Below, piece after piece: positions 45,739 through 53,884 of a DNA stretch of 64,000 bases. How positions within the stretch are numbered: the first letter of the stretch is position 1; the number at the start of each line of letters is the position of its first letter. The position numbers and the translations under genes are program-made. The stretch is from assembly GCF_000158815.1 (NCBI RefSeq), contig NZ_GG657738.1, forward strand, positions 6,044,997 through 6,108,996. Reading direction: 5' to 3'. A model generated the notes under the pieces. The model did no database searches. It was not told where the DNA came from and worked only from the letters and a program-made list of their open reading frames with translations. Origin of the DNA: Micromonospora sp. ATCC 39149 (lineage in GTDB: Bacteria > Actinomycetota > Actinomycetes > Mycobacteriales > Micromonosporaceae).

Positions 45739-47076
45739 TCAGCCTGCCGGCCGCCGGCGTACGGTGATCCCGGTGATGCCCGACCCGGCGTGGTCCACGG
45801 TCACCTGGAACGCCGGGGCGAGGGCCCGGATCAGGTAGTCGATCTCGGCGGGGGTGCGCATCGCGTCGTGCGGCACCTCGGCGCCGGCGGTGTGCACCAG
45901 CAGCACCTGCGCGGCTGCCCGGGTCGCCTCGTGGAGGAAGTCGCACAGGTCGTACCACTGCAGGCAGCGCCAGAAGTCCACACTGACCACCCGGTCCAGC
46001 GCGCCACCGCCGGCCGGGATGTTGACCCCGACCAGGTGGTAGTTGCCCGATCCGGGCGGTGCCTGGTAGTCGAAGGTCAACGCGTCCTGGGGAACCGGCA
46101 CCTCGCCGGTCCCAGTGCCGATCAACAGGATCTGGCCGGTGGACGGCAGCTTCCGGGCGAGCCACGGCCAGACCGGAGCCAACCGGCCGGTGCCGGCCTT
46201 GACGCACTGCTCGATCACCGCGCGGTAGTAGCGGACCTTCGTGGACACCTCGGGCGACGACCGCATCGACTGGAACTCCCAGTCGATGTTGGGGTGCAGC
46301 CGCCGGAGCACCGGCCTGTTCTCGAACATCTCCTGGTAGTACTTGTTCTGGTCGCGGTGCTGAAGGAGGTGGTAGGAGACCGCGCCGAGGTCGTATTCGA
46401 ACGCCTCGGCGTGCCGGTCCAGGTGCTGGTACACCCGGTAGAACAGCTCCAGGTCCTCCCAGCCCCAGCGCTTGCCGAACTCCTCGTTGAATCCGCCCAC
46501 CGCGGTCAGCAGGTCCCGGGGGAGGGAGGCGTTGTTGGAGTGGGCGAACAGCCAGGGGGTCTGCATGTATCCGGCGATCTCCGCGGGGTCCAGGCCGGCG
46601 AACTTGATGTCCTGGTGCCGCGCGGCGGCGAGCAGGTCCGGCGGGATCGGCTCATCCCGCAGCAGCAGCGCCAAGTGCGGCCAGTCGATCTCGTGCCGGT
46701 TGCCCAGCAGCACGTGCGGGCCGGTCCGCTCGGCGTGGAACGCGTGGTGCCGGGCGAGCAACTGCGGATCGGCGTAACAGTCGCTGTCCAGGAACAGCAC
46801 CGTCGCTCCGCTGGCCAGCGCGATGCCCGCGTTCCGGGCGCCGGACCGCCCCCGGCGCTGCGGAAGGGTCTCCACCCGCAGGTCGAGGCCCGGACCGTGC
46901 CGCTCGATGCCCTCGTAGCCGCTCAACCGCCCGTCCTTGACCACGATGACCTCGAACAGTTCGGCCGGCAGGGTCTGCCCGGCGAGCGAGCGCAGGGTGA
47001 GTTCCAGGCAGTGCGCGTCGTTGTAGGTGGGAATAACCACACTCAACACGGCGGTCTCCACTCGATCAGGCGCCAC
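45739..47076 (-). CDS. Family 2 (GT-A) glycosyltransferase with C-terminal extension
   Basis: The product is 445 aa from an ATG at 47076, overlapping the upstream GT gene by 11 bp. The N-terminal ~260 residues are GT2: LSVVIPTYNDAHCLELTLRS, then GRSGARNAGIALASGATVLF, the D-x-D motif FLDSDCYAD and FNEEFGKRWGWEDLELFYRV. The last ~150 residues are a separate domain (ILLIGTGTGEVPVPQDALTF) of unknown role. GT2 enzymes are uncommon as macrolide-decorating enzymes, so its acceptor is open. Confidence 0.88.
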   Translation of the reverse strand: MAPDRVETAVLSVVIPTYNDAHCLELTLRSLAGQTLPAELFEVIVVKDGRLSGYEGIERHGPGLDLRVETLPQRRGRSGARNAGIALASGATVLFLDSDCYADPQLLARHHAFHAERTGPHVLLGNRHEIDWPHLALLLRDEPIPPDLLAAARHQDIKFAGLDPAEIAGYMQTPWLFAHSNNASLPRDLLTAVGGFNEEFGKRWGWEDLELFYRVYQHLDRHAEAFEYDLGAVSYHLLQHRDQNKYYQEMFENRPVLRRLHPNIDWEFQSMRSSPEVSTKVRYYRAVIEQCVKAGTGRLAPVWPWLARKLPSTGQILLIGTGTGEVPVPQDALTFDYQAPPGSGNYHLVGVNIPAGGGALDRVVSVDFWRCLQWYDLCDFLHEATRAAAQVLLVHTAGAEVPHDAMRTPAEIDYLIRALAPAFQVTVDHAGSGITGITVRRRPAG

Positions 47077-48343
47077 GGTGCCGGGCCGCGGCGAGTTCCA
47101 ACTCGGGAACGATGTCGTGCATGGTCGGGGTGGCCAGCATCTCCTGCTGTGCCTCGCGGGCAGACGCGAGGAACGAGGGCTCCGCCAGCAGCCGGATCAC
47201 CCGATGCCGGACCGCCTCGGCGGTGACCTCCTCCAGCTCCAGGAACAGGCCGTAGCCGCGCTTCTCCTGGGCCAGCGCGGAGACCCGCTCGGCCCAGGTG
47301 GTACCCGGGATGATGAGCTGCGGTACCCCGTTGACCACCGCGTTGCCCAGTGTCGCGCCGCCGCCCTGGTGCACGATCGCCGCGCAGCCGGCCAGCAGCT
47401 CGTTGAGCGGCACGAAATCGACCGCGCGGACGTTGTCCGGCAGCCGGGGCACGTCGGCCAGTTGCTCGGCGTTGAGCGTGGCGACCACCTCGACGTCCAG
47501 GTCGGCCAGCCCGTCGAGCAGGCTGGCCACCGAGGTCTCTTCCTGCCCGTGCACCTGCCGGGCGGAGACGCCGAGGGTCACGCAGATCCGCGGCCGGGCC
47601 GGCTTCTCCAGCAGCCAGTCCGGCATCGGCAGCGGCCGGTTGAACGGCGCGAACCGGACCGGTACGTAGTTGACGGGAAGGTCGTACCGGATGCACGCGG
47701 GCCCGGGGTCGATGCTGGCGTGCCCGAACCGCAGCCGCTCGTCGAACGCGCAGCCGTGCCGGTCCAGCCACTGCGACATCCAGGTCACCAGCGGGTCCGG
47801 CTCCCGGCCGGCCGGATCCACCCGGCGCATCAGGTCCCGGTACTGGAACGAGATCCGGGCGGTCTGGTCCGCCGCGATCAGCATCCGCATGCTCGCCGCG
47901 CCGACCGCCTGGGCGATCAGCGGCCCGGCGTAGACGATCGGATCCCAGAGCACCAGGTCCGGTCGCCACCATCGGGCAAAAGGCAGCACATCGTCCAGGA
48001 AGGACTCGGGTGCCGCCCAGTGGAGGGCCCAGGCCCACATGTCGTAGACGGTGCGGATGTAGTCGTCGGTGTACTTCTCCGGCCGGCTCTCGGAGATTTT
48101 GTACGCCGAGTCCATTCCGCCCTCGCTGTCCAGCCCCCGGGCCGCGCGCCGGTGCCGGGCCAGGTCGAAGTCGTCCCCGAACCACATGGTGTCCAGGCCG
48201 GTCTCCAGGAACGGCTCGACCTCGGCCGGGTTGTGCTGCACCACGAAGCGCACCTCGTGCCCCGCCGCCCGCAGCGCCCAGCCGATCGGCGCGACGCCGT
48301 AGATATGCGTCCTGGTCGGGAAGACCATCAACATGACTCGCAC
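47066..48343 (-). CDS. GT-B glycosyltransferase of the macrolide/EryCIII-VinC type
   Basis: The product is ~425 aa. The GTG at 48343 gives VRVMLMVFPTRTHIYGVAPI, matching the usual start of this family; a GTG at 48361 would add six residues. The N-terminal domain has GWALRAAGHEVRFVVQ. The C-terminal nucleotide-sugar domain has VRAVDFVPLNELLAGCAAIV and HQGGGATLGNAVVNGVPQL. It should attach a dTDP-deoxysugar to the macrolactam. No deoxysugar genes are in view, so they would lie beyond the right edge. It is the first gene of the GT-GT2-SARP operon. Confidence 0.92.
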   Translation of the reverse strand: MRVMLMVFPTRTHIYGVAPIGWALRAAGHEVRFVVQHNPAEVEPFLETGLDTMWFGDDFDLARHRRAARGLDSEGGMDSAYKISESRPEKYTDDYIRTVYDMWAWALHWAAPESFLDDVLPFARWWRPDLVLWDPIVYAGPLIAQAVGAASMRMLIAADQTARISFQYRDLMRRVDPAGREPDPLVTWMSQWLDRHGCAFDERLRFGHASIDPGPACIRYDLPVNYVPVRFAPFNRPLPMPDWLLEKPARPRICVTLGVSARQVHGQEETSVASLLDGLADLDVEVVATLNAEQLADVPRLPDNVRAVDFVPLNELLAGCAAIVHQGGGATLGNAVVNGVPQLIIPGTTWAERVSALAQEKRGYGLFLELEEVTAEAVRHRVIRLLAEPSFLASAREAQQEMLATPTMHDIVPELELAAARHRGA

Positions 48344-48399
48344 GGCGGCCAGCGTAACCACGCCCCGGCCGGGTCCGGGCCAGTGCGCGGCCGGGTTAG

Positions 48400-48450
48400 G
48401 GGGCGTCGACCGGCCGACCCCATAGGGGCTGGTGGGCCGGTCGACGCCCC
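48400..48450. promoter_or_regulatory. 16-bp perfect inverted repeat in the divergent promoter region of the cluster
   Basis: GGGGCGTCGACCGGCC (48400-48415) and its exact inverse (48435-48450) flank a 19-bp spacer. The spacer holds a smaller palindrome, CCCC-ATA-GGGG (48418-48428). It lies in the 170-bp gap between the divergent GT and starter-unit operons. It could be an operator, a cruciform or a transcriptional insulator. Confidence 0.65.
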
Positions 48451-48513
48451 GGCTAGACAGGTCCGGGTGGCCCGGTCGGGCGGACTCTGGCTTCTCCGGT
48501 GAGGTGATGTCGC

Positions 48514-49416
48514 GTGGCTGTGGCGCCCGACGCCAAGGGCTGGCTGCCTTACCGTGAGTTCCGCACCTGGTACCGGGTGACCGGATCGCTGGACACCCCG
48601 GTTCCGGCCGTGGTCACCGTCCATGGTGGACCGGGTAGTAGCCACGACTACCTACTCGGCCTGTGCTCGCTGGCCGCTGCGGGCTGGCCGGTGGTGCACT
48701 ACGACCAGCTCGGCAACGGCGGCTCGACGCATCTGAGCGACCGGGGCGCGGAGTTCTGGACCCCGCGGCTGTTCCTCGACGAGCTGGACAACCTGCTGCA
48801 CGGGCTCGGCGTGGCCGGCAACTACGTGCTGTTCGGGCAGTCCTGGGGCGGGATGCTGGCCGCCTGCCACGCCGCGGGCCGACCATCGGGGCTTCGCGGC
48901 CTGGTGATCGCGAACGCGCCCGCCTCGTACGTTCTGTGGCGTCAGGAGATGGCGGTGCTGCGGGCCGCGCTGCCCCCGGACGTGGACGCCACGCTGCGCC
49001 GGCACGAGGCCGCCGGAACCACCGACAGCGACGAGTACCACCGCGCCATGCGGGTCTTCTACGACCGGCATGTCTGCCGGGTCGTGCCGTGGCCGCCGGA
49101 CTACCTGGCCTCGTTCCTGGAGACCAGCAACGACCCGACGGTGTATTCGGTGATGAACGGGCCGAGCGAGTTCCACGTCACGGGGACGCTGCGGGACTGG
49201 TCGGTGATCGACCGGCTGGCCGACATCGCGGTTCCGACGCTGGTCATCTCCGGCCGGTACGACGAGGCCACCCCGACCACCGTCCGCCCGTACCAGGAGC
49301 ACATCCCGGACGTCCGGTGGGAGATCTTCCCGGAGTCGAGTCACCTGCCGCACCTGGAGGAGCCGGAGCGCTTCCACCGCGTCATGGTCGACTTCCTCCA
49401 CGGGCTCCGCGGCTAG
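48514..49416 (+). CDS. VinJ-like proline iminopeptidase family peptidase
   Basis: The product is 300 aa. The GTG at 48514 follows GAGGTGA by 7 nt. It is an S33-family alpha/beta hydrolase: oxyanion motif VVTVHGGPGSSHDYL, nucleophile VLFGQSWGGMLAACHA (G-Q-S-W-G), acid VISGRYDEATP and histidine FPESSHLPHLEEP. In vicenistatin biosynthesis VinJ removes the protecting alanine from the finished polyketide chain before cyclisation. The context here (VinK-, VinM- and VinN-like genes next to it) supports the same role. Confidence 0.9.
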   Translation: MAVAPDAKGWLPYREFRTWYRVTGSLDTPVPAVVTVHGGPGSSHDYLLGLCSLAAAGWPVVHYDQLGNGGSTHLSDRGAEFWTPRLFLDELDNLLHGLGVAGNYVLFGQSWGGMLAACHAAGRPSGLRGLVIANAPASYVLWRQEMAVLRAALPPDVDATLRRHEAAGTTDSDEYHRAMRVFYDRHVCRVVPWPPDYLASFLETSNDPTVYSVMNGPSEFHVTGTLRDWSVIDRLADIAVPTLVISGRYDEATPTTVRPYQEHIPDVRWEIFPESSHLPHLEEPERFHRVMVDFLHGLRG

Positions 49417-49435
49417 AGCCGAAAGGGTGTACACA

Positions 49436-50383
49436 GTGGACGAGGAGCGCACGGCGACCGCGATGGTGTTTCCGGGGATGGGGCCGACCCGGTTCCCCGA
49501 CGTGGGCCGCTTTCTGGTGACCAACCCGGCGGCGCGGCGACTGGTCGCGATCGCCGACGCCCGGCTCGGCTACTCGCTGATCGATCGGTTCAGCGAGGCC
49601 GAGGGGGACTACAGCGAGTACGCCCAGGTCGGTTTCCTGGTCAGCTGCCTGGCCCTGGCGCAGTGGGCCCGGGACGAACTCGGGGTACAGGCCGATGTCT
49701 GTGCCGGACCCAGCTTCGGGGGCAAGCCGCTGACCGCGTTCGTCGGGGCGCTGCCGGCCGACGAGGCGATCTGGCTGACCGTCCGGCTGGCCCGGTGCAT
49801 GGCCGAGTTCTTCGCCACCGAGCACCGGGACGTGGTGACCGTCTCCGTGGTGCGGACCCCGGCGGAGCGGCTGGGCGAGGTGCTGGCAGATCTCGGCGCG
49901 CGCGGCGAGTGGTACGACATCTCCTGCTACCTGGACGACGACTTCGCCATGGTGTCGCTGCGCGAGCGCGCCGTCGAGCGGTTCGAGGCCGGCGTCCGCC
50001 GGGCGGGCGGCCTGCCGCTCTACGCCATGCGCCCGCCGATGCACTCGGCGGCCTTCGGCGCGCTGCGCCGCAAGGCCGAGGACGAGGTGCTCGGTGACCT
50101 GCCGTTCGCGGACCCGCGAACGGCCGTCGTGGCCGACCAGGACGGGTCGGTGGTACGCACCGGAGAGGGGATCCGGGCCATGTTGCTGGACGGCTTCGAC
50201 CACCCGATGCGGTGGCCGGCCGTGCTGGCGACGCTGCGCCGGCTGTCCGTCGGGACGGTCTGCGTGGCCGGGCCGGACAGCCTCTTCGGCCGGGTGCCCG
50301 CCACCACCCGGAACTTCCAGGTGCTGGCGGTCAACCCGAGGCTGGCCCTGCTGCCCCGGCGCCGGAACGCGGTCGCCGGGTGA
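49436..50383 (+). CDS. VinK-like trans-acting acyltransferase
   Basis: The product is ~315 aa. GAAAGGG lies 8 nt before the GTG at 49436; a GTG at 49427 is too close to it. The fold is malonyl-transacylase-like (TAMVFPGMGPTRFPD at the start) with the nucleophile in CAGPSFGGKPLTAF (G-P-S-F-G) and a late histidine in RPPMHSAAFGALRR. In the vicenistatin pathway VinK moves the dipeptidyl starter from the free ACP (VinL) to the loading ACP of the PKS. The PKS here begins with an ACP and no loading AT, which needs exactly such an enzyme. Confidence 0.9.
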   Translation: MDEERTATAMVFPGMGPTRFPDVGRFLVTNPAARRLVAIADARLGYSLIDRFSEAEGDYSEYAQVGFLVSCLALAQWARDELGVQADVCAGPSFGGKPLTAFVGALPADEAIWLTVRLARCMAEFFATEHRDVVTVSVVRTPAERLGEVLADLGARGEWYDISCYLDDDFAMVSLRERAVERFEAGVRRAGGLPLYAMRPPMHSAAFGALRRKAEDEVLGDLPFADPRTAVVADQDGSVVRTGEGIRAMLLDGFDHPMRWPAVLATLRRLSVGTVCVAGPDSLFGRVPATTRNFQVLAVNPRLALLPRRRNAVAG

Positions 50384-50384
50384 C

Positions 50385-50633
50385 TCACTCGGCGGCGCCG
50401 GTCAGTCCGGACAGCGTCTTCCACAGGATGGCCGGGGTGGCGAAGGTCTCCAGCGACAGCGCCTGGTCGGCGAAGTGCACCTGGTACTCCCGCTCCAACT
50501 CGGCCAGCAACTCGACCGTGGCGAGCGAGTCGAGGCCGAAGTCACGCAGCCGGGCGTCCTGCTCCAGCGGCTCGTCCGGCGACAGGAACGGCAGATGCCC
50601 GCGCAGCAACTCCGCGAACCGGTTGTCCCACAT
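50385..50633 (-). CDS. VinL-like free-standing acyl carrier protein
   Basis: The product is 82 aa from an ATG at 50633. The phosphopantetheine site is LRDFGLDSLATVELLAELE (serine ~36). By homology it carries 3-methylaspartate, then 3-aminoisobutyrate and alanyl-aminoisobutyrate. It is the only minus-strand gene within the starter-unit block. Its stop lies 1 bp from the VinK-like stop (tail to tail), and its start faces the VinM-like gene 111 bp away. Confidence 0.92.
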   Translation of the reverse strand: MWDNRFAELLRGHLPFLSPDEPLEQDARLRDFGLDSLATVELLAELEREYQVHFADQALSLETFATPAILWKTLSGLTGAAE

Positions 50634-50744
50634 GCGTCGCTCCGATCGGCGATGGCGGTCGGGCCGGACCGGCCGGACCGGCTCGATCCAGGACGCTACC
50701 GGCCGGGCAGGGCGGCGGAACCCCTATTCATGACGGAGGTCGAG

Positions 50745-52303
50745 ATGGCTGAGACGCCCAGCGAGCCGCTCTACACCCGGTTCCTGCGGGGACTGGCCCG
50801 GTCCGGGCGGGAACCCGCGATCCGGGTCGGTGACCGGTGCGCCAGCTACCCGGAGGTGCACGAGCTGGCGCTGCGCTGGGCGGGAGCCCTGGCGGGCACC
50901 GGGGCGCGGGCGGTGGGGGTACTCGCCGACAAGGGAGTGACCGGATACGTGGGTACGCTCGCCGCGCTGTACGCCGGGGCCACCGTGGTGCCGCTGCGGC
51001 CGGACTTCCCGCCGGCGCGTACCCGGCAACTGCTGGCCGCGGCCCGGGGTCGGTGCGCTGGTCGTCGACGAGTCCTGGGTGCCGGCTGCTGCCGGAGCTG
51101 CTCGACGAGCGGTCTCCGGACCGCCGGTTCTGGGCCCGGATCTGGCCCCGGGCTGCACCGGGCGCTGATCGGGTCCGGCCCGCGGCGGGCGCCCTCGACC
51201 GGCCGGTACCGGTGCGGCCGGACGACGTCGCGTACATCCTGTTCACGTCGGGCTCGACCGGCCGGCCGAAGGGAGTGCGGATCACCCACGGGAACACTGC
51301 ACACTACTTCCGGCAGCTGGACGCGCGCTACGACTTCGCCCCGCAGGACGTGTTCTCGCAGACCTTCGAGCTCAACTTCGACTGCGCGCTGTTCGACCTG
51401 TTCTCCGCCTGGGGCGCCGGAGCCACCGCGGTGGCGGTGCCCGCGCCGGCGTACCGCGAACTCCCCGCGTTCCTGGCCGGGGCCGGCGTCACCGTCTGGT
51501 TCTCCACGCCGAGCGCGATCGACCTGGTCCGCCGGATGGGCGGGCTCACCCCGGCCGCGCTGGCCGGGCTGCGGTGGAGCTTCTTCGCCGGCGAGGCGTT
51601 GCAGTGCCGGGACGCCGCCGACTGGCAACGCGCCGCGCCACACTCCACACTGGAGAACCTGTACGGCCCGACCGAACTCACCATCACGGTCACCGCGCAC
51701 CGCTGGGCCGGTGCGGACTCCGAGCGCCTGGCGGTCAACGGGGTGGTGCCGATCGGCGTCCTGCACGAAGGCCACGACCGGCTCCTACTCGGCGACGACG
51801 GCGAGCGGGACGACCGGGAGGGCGAGCTGTGCGTCGCGGGTCCGCAGCTGGCCGCCGGATACCTCGACCCGGCCGACGAGGCGGGCCGGTTCCTGCACCG
51901 GGCCGGGCGGCGCTTCTACCGCACCGGTGACCGGGTCCGACGGGTCGCCGGGGACCAGCTGCTCTACCTGGGCCGGCGGGATTTCCAGGTGCAGGTCCAG
52001 GGCCAGCGGGTCGAGCTGGCCGAGGTGGAGCACGCGCTGCGGGCCTGCGGCGCGTACGACGCGGTCGCGGTCGGCGTCCCGGGGCAGGCCAGCACCGAGC
52101 TGTTCGCGTTCTACACCGGCACCCCCGTGCCGGTGGTGGATCTGGTACGCCGGCTGCGCGAACTGCTGCCGGACGGCGTGATTCCCCGGCACTACCGGCA
52201 TATGGCCGAGTTCCCGTTGAACGGCAACCGGAAGGTCGACCGGGCGCGCCTGGCCGACCGGGCCCGGGAGTTGGTGGCCGGTACCGGATCCGGCGCGGCA
52301 TAG
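50745..52303 (+). CDS. VinM-like aminoacyl-ACP (alanyl) ligase, reading frame broken as given
   Basis: GGAGG at 50735 precedes the ATG at 50745 (MAETPSEPLYTRFLRGLARS). The frame runs through VPLRPDFPPARTRQLLAAA, then breaks. Readable sequence moves to the next frame near 51048 (VGALVVDESWVPAAA) and to a third near 51094 (ELLDERSPDRRFWARIWPRA). The third frame carries the adenylation motifs: AYILFTSGSTGRPKGVRITH, NLYGPTELTITV, FYRTGDRVRR and the A10 lysine in LNGNRKVDRA. Joined, it is about 518 aa, the normal size. VinM adds L-alanine to the amino group of 3-aminoisobutyryl-ACP as protection. Two extra bases, or one missing base, in GC runs would explain the break. Confidence 0.82.
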
Positions 52304-52305
52304 GG

Positions 52306-52327
52306 GGACGCGTAGTGGACGCCTAGT
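52306..52327 (+). promoter_or_regulatory. 11-bp tandem repeat, candidate SARP binding site
   Basis: GGACGCGTAGT and GGACGCCTAGT are direct repeats with an exact 11-bp period (7-bp unit plus TAGT), followed by AGGGGTG. SARP regulators bind heptamer repeats with this spacing just upstream of -10 regions. The site lies about 90 bp before the preferred start of the VinN-like gene, and the cluster encodes an AfsR-type SARP. Confidence 0.4.
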
Positions 52328-52414
52328 AGGGGTGTGGCGCCCGTCGGCCGCCACGGTAGCTTGCCGAAAGTCACCGGTCTTTTCCCGCTTGCGGGCCTGC
52401 TCGGGAGCGTTGCG

Positions 52415-53884
52415 TTGGACCTGTTGAAGCCTTTGTCCGATGAGTCGACAGTGCACTCTCTACTGGACGCCGCGGCCGCCGCCGCAGCCGGATCCCCCGC
52501 GGTACGCGACGCCGCCGGCGGGTGGTCCTATGCCGAACTCGCCGCATGGAGCCACGCGGTCGCCGCCTGGCTGGAATCCCGGGGCGTGCGGCCGGGCGAC
52601 CGGGTCGCGGTGCAGTGGCCGACGACCCGGGAACTGGTCGCGATGTTCTTCGGGGTGTCCCGTCGGGGCGCGGTGTTCGTACCGCTGAATCCCGCGATGA
52701 AGCCGTTCCAGCTGCGCTCCGTGCTGGCCGGCGCGCAGCCCCGGATGTTCCTCACCGAGGCCGACGCGGCGGAGGTGTGGACGCAGGTGCGCCTGCTGCG
52801 CTCGGCCGGCCGCGCCGATCCGGTCCCGGTCGCCCCGGACGACGTGGCGGTGCTGATGTACACCTCCGGCAGCACCGCCACCCCGAAGGGCGTCATCGGG
52901 CCGCACGCGCAGCTCACCTTCGCGTCCCGGGCGATCCAGGCGGTGCTCGGCTACCGCGGCGACGACGTGGTCTTCTGCCGGTTTCCGATGTCCTGGGACT
53001 ATGGCCTCTACAAGGTGTTGCTGTGCTGCCTCGGCCGCGCCGAGCTGGTATTCGCCGGCGCCGAGGCGGATCCGGTGCTGCTGGCCCGGATGCGCGAGGT
53101 GGGCGCGACGGTGGTGCCGATAGTGCCGTCGCTGGCCACGATGATCCTCACCCACGTGGATCGGGAATTCACCGCCCCGGCCCGGGAGACCGTGCGGATG
53201 TTCACCAACACCGGTGCCGCGCTGTCCGCGACCACCATCGCCCGGCTGCGCGCCGCGTTCCCCGGCGCCTGGGTGGTCCGCCAGTTCGGCCAGACCGAGT
53301 GCAAGCGGATCGCCATCATGCCGCCGGAGCAGGACGGCGCACGGCTGGGGGCGGTCGGCCTGCCGCTGCCCGGTACCACCGTGGCGGTCATCGACTCCGA
53401 GGGCCGCCCGCTGCCGCCCGGCCAGATCGGCGAGATCGTGGTGTCCGGCCCGCACGTGATGCCCGGCTACTGGGGCGATCCGGAGCTGACCGCGCGTACC
53501 TTCCGGCCCGATCCGGTCACCGGCGCGCGGCGCCTGCACACCGGCGACTACGGGCACATGGACGCGGACGGGTTCCTCTACTTCACCGGGCGGTCCGACG
53601 ACATGTTCAAGCGCAAGGGCATCCGGATGAGCACCCTCGAGATCGAGGCGGCCGCGATGGACATTCCCGGGGTACGCGCCGCCGCCGCGGTGCCCCCGAC
53701 CGGCGAACTCGACCTGGCCGTCTACGTCGAGGCCGATCTGGCGCCGCACGCCGTGCTGCGCGAGCTGGCCCAGCGGCTGGAGCCGGCGAAGGTACCGGCG
53801 GTGTGCCACGTGGTGGACAAGGTGCCGCTCACCGCGCACGGCAAGAACGCCATCCGGGAGCTGCGGGCGAGGGCGGCCCGATGA
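52415..53884 (+). CDS. VinN-like 3-methylaspartate:ACP ligase (adenylation enzyme)
   Basis: The product is ~489 aa from a TTG at 52415, 7 nt after GGGAG; a GTG at 52334 would add an unlikely N-terminus. Adenylation motifs are clear: VAVLMYTSGSTATPKGVIGP, FPMSWDYGLYKVLLCCLG, RQFGQTECKRIAIM, RLHTGDYGHMDADGFLYFTG and the catalytic lysine in LTAHGKNAIRELR. VinN loads (2S,3S)-3-methylaspartate on VinL. Its substrate pocket cannot be read reliably by eye, but the neighbouring mutase and decarboxylase support that acid. The stop overlaps the next ATG (ATGA). Confidence 0.9.
   Translation: MDLLKPLSDESTVHSLLDAAAAAAAGSPAVRDAAGGWSYAELAAWSHAVAAWLESRGVRPGDRVAVQWPTTRELVAMFFGVSRRGAVFVPLNPAMKPFQLRSVLAGAQPRMFLTEADAAEVWTQVRLLRSAGRADPVPVAPDDVAVLMYTSGSTATPKGVIGPHAQLTFASRAIQAVLGYRGDDVVFCRFPMSWDYGLYKVLLCCLGRAELVFAGAEADPVLLARMREVGATVVPIVPSLATMILTHVDREFTAPARETVRMFTNTGAALSATTIARLRAAFPGAWVVRQFGQTECKRIAIMPPEQDGARLGAVGLPLPGTTVAVIDSEGRPLPPGQIGEIVVSGPHVMPGYWGDPELTARTFRPDPVTGARRLHTGDYGHMDADGFLYFTGRSDDMFKRKGIRMSTLEIEAAAMDIPGVRAAAAVPPTGELDLAVYVEADLAPHAVLRELAQRLEPAKVPAVCHVVDKVPLTAHGKNAIRELRARAAR

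Noticed and set aside
45653..46207. N-terminal extension of the SARP regulator to 1170 aa
   Set aside because: The extra 185 residues are arginine/glycine-rich and antisense to the GT2 gene. The SARP fold begins right after the ATG at 45640-45652.
50094..52181. Single 695-aa plus ORF spanning the ACP and ligase region
   Set aside because: Only its middle part (50745 to about 51048) matches the VinM-like protein. The rest is a shadow frame, and the adenylation motifs lie in the frame ending at 52303.
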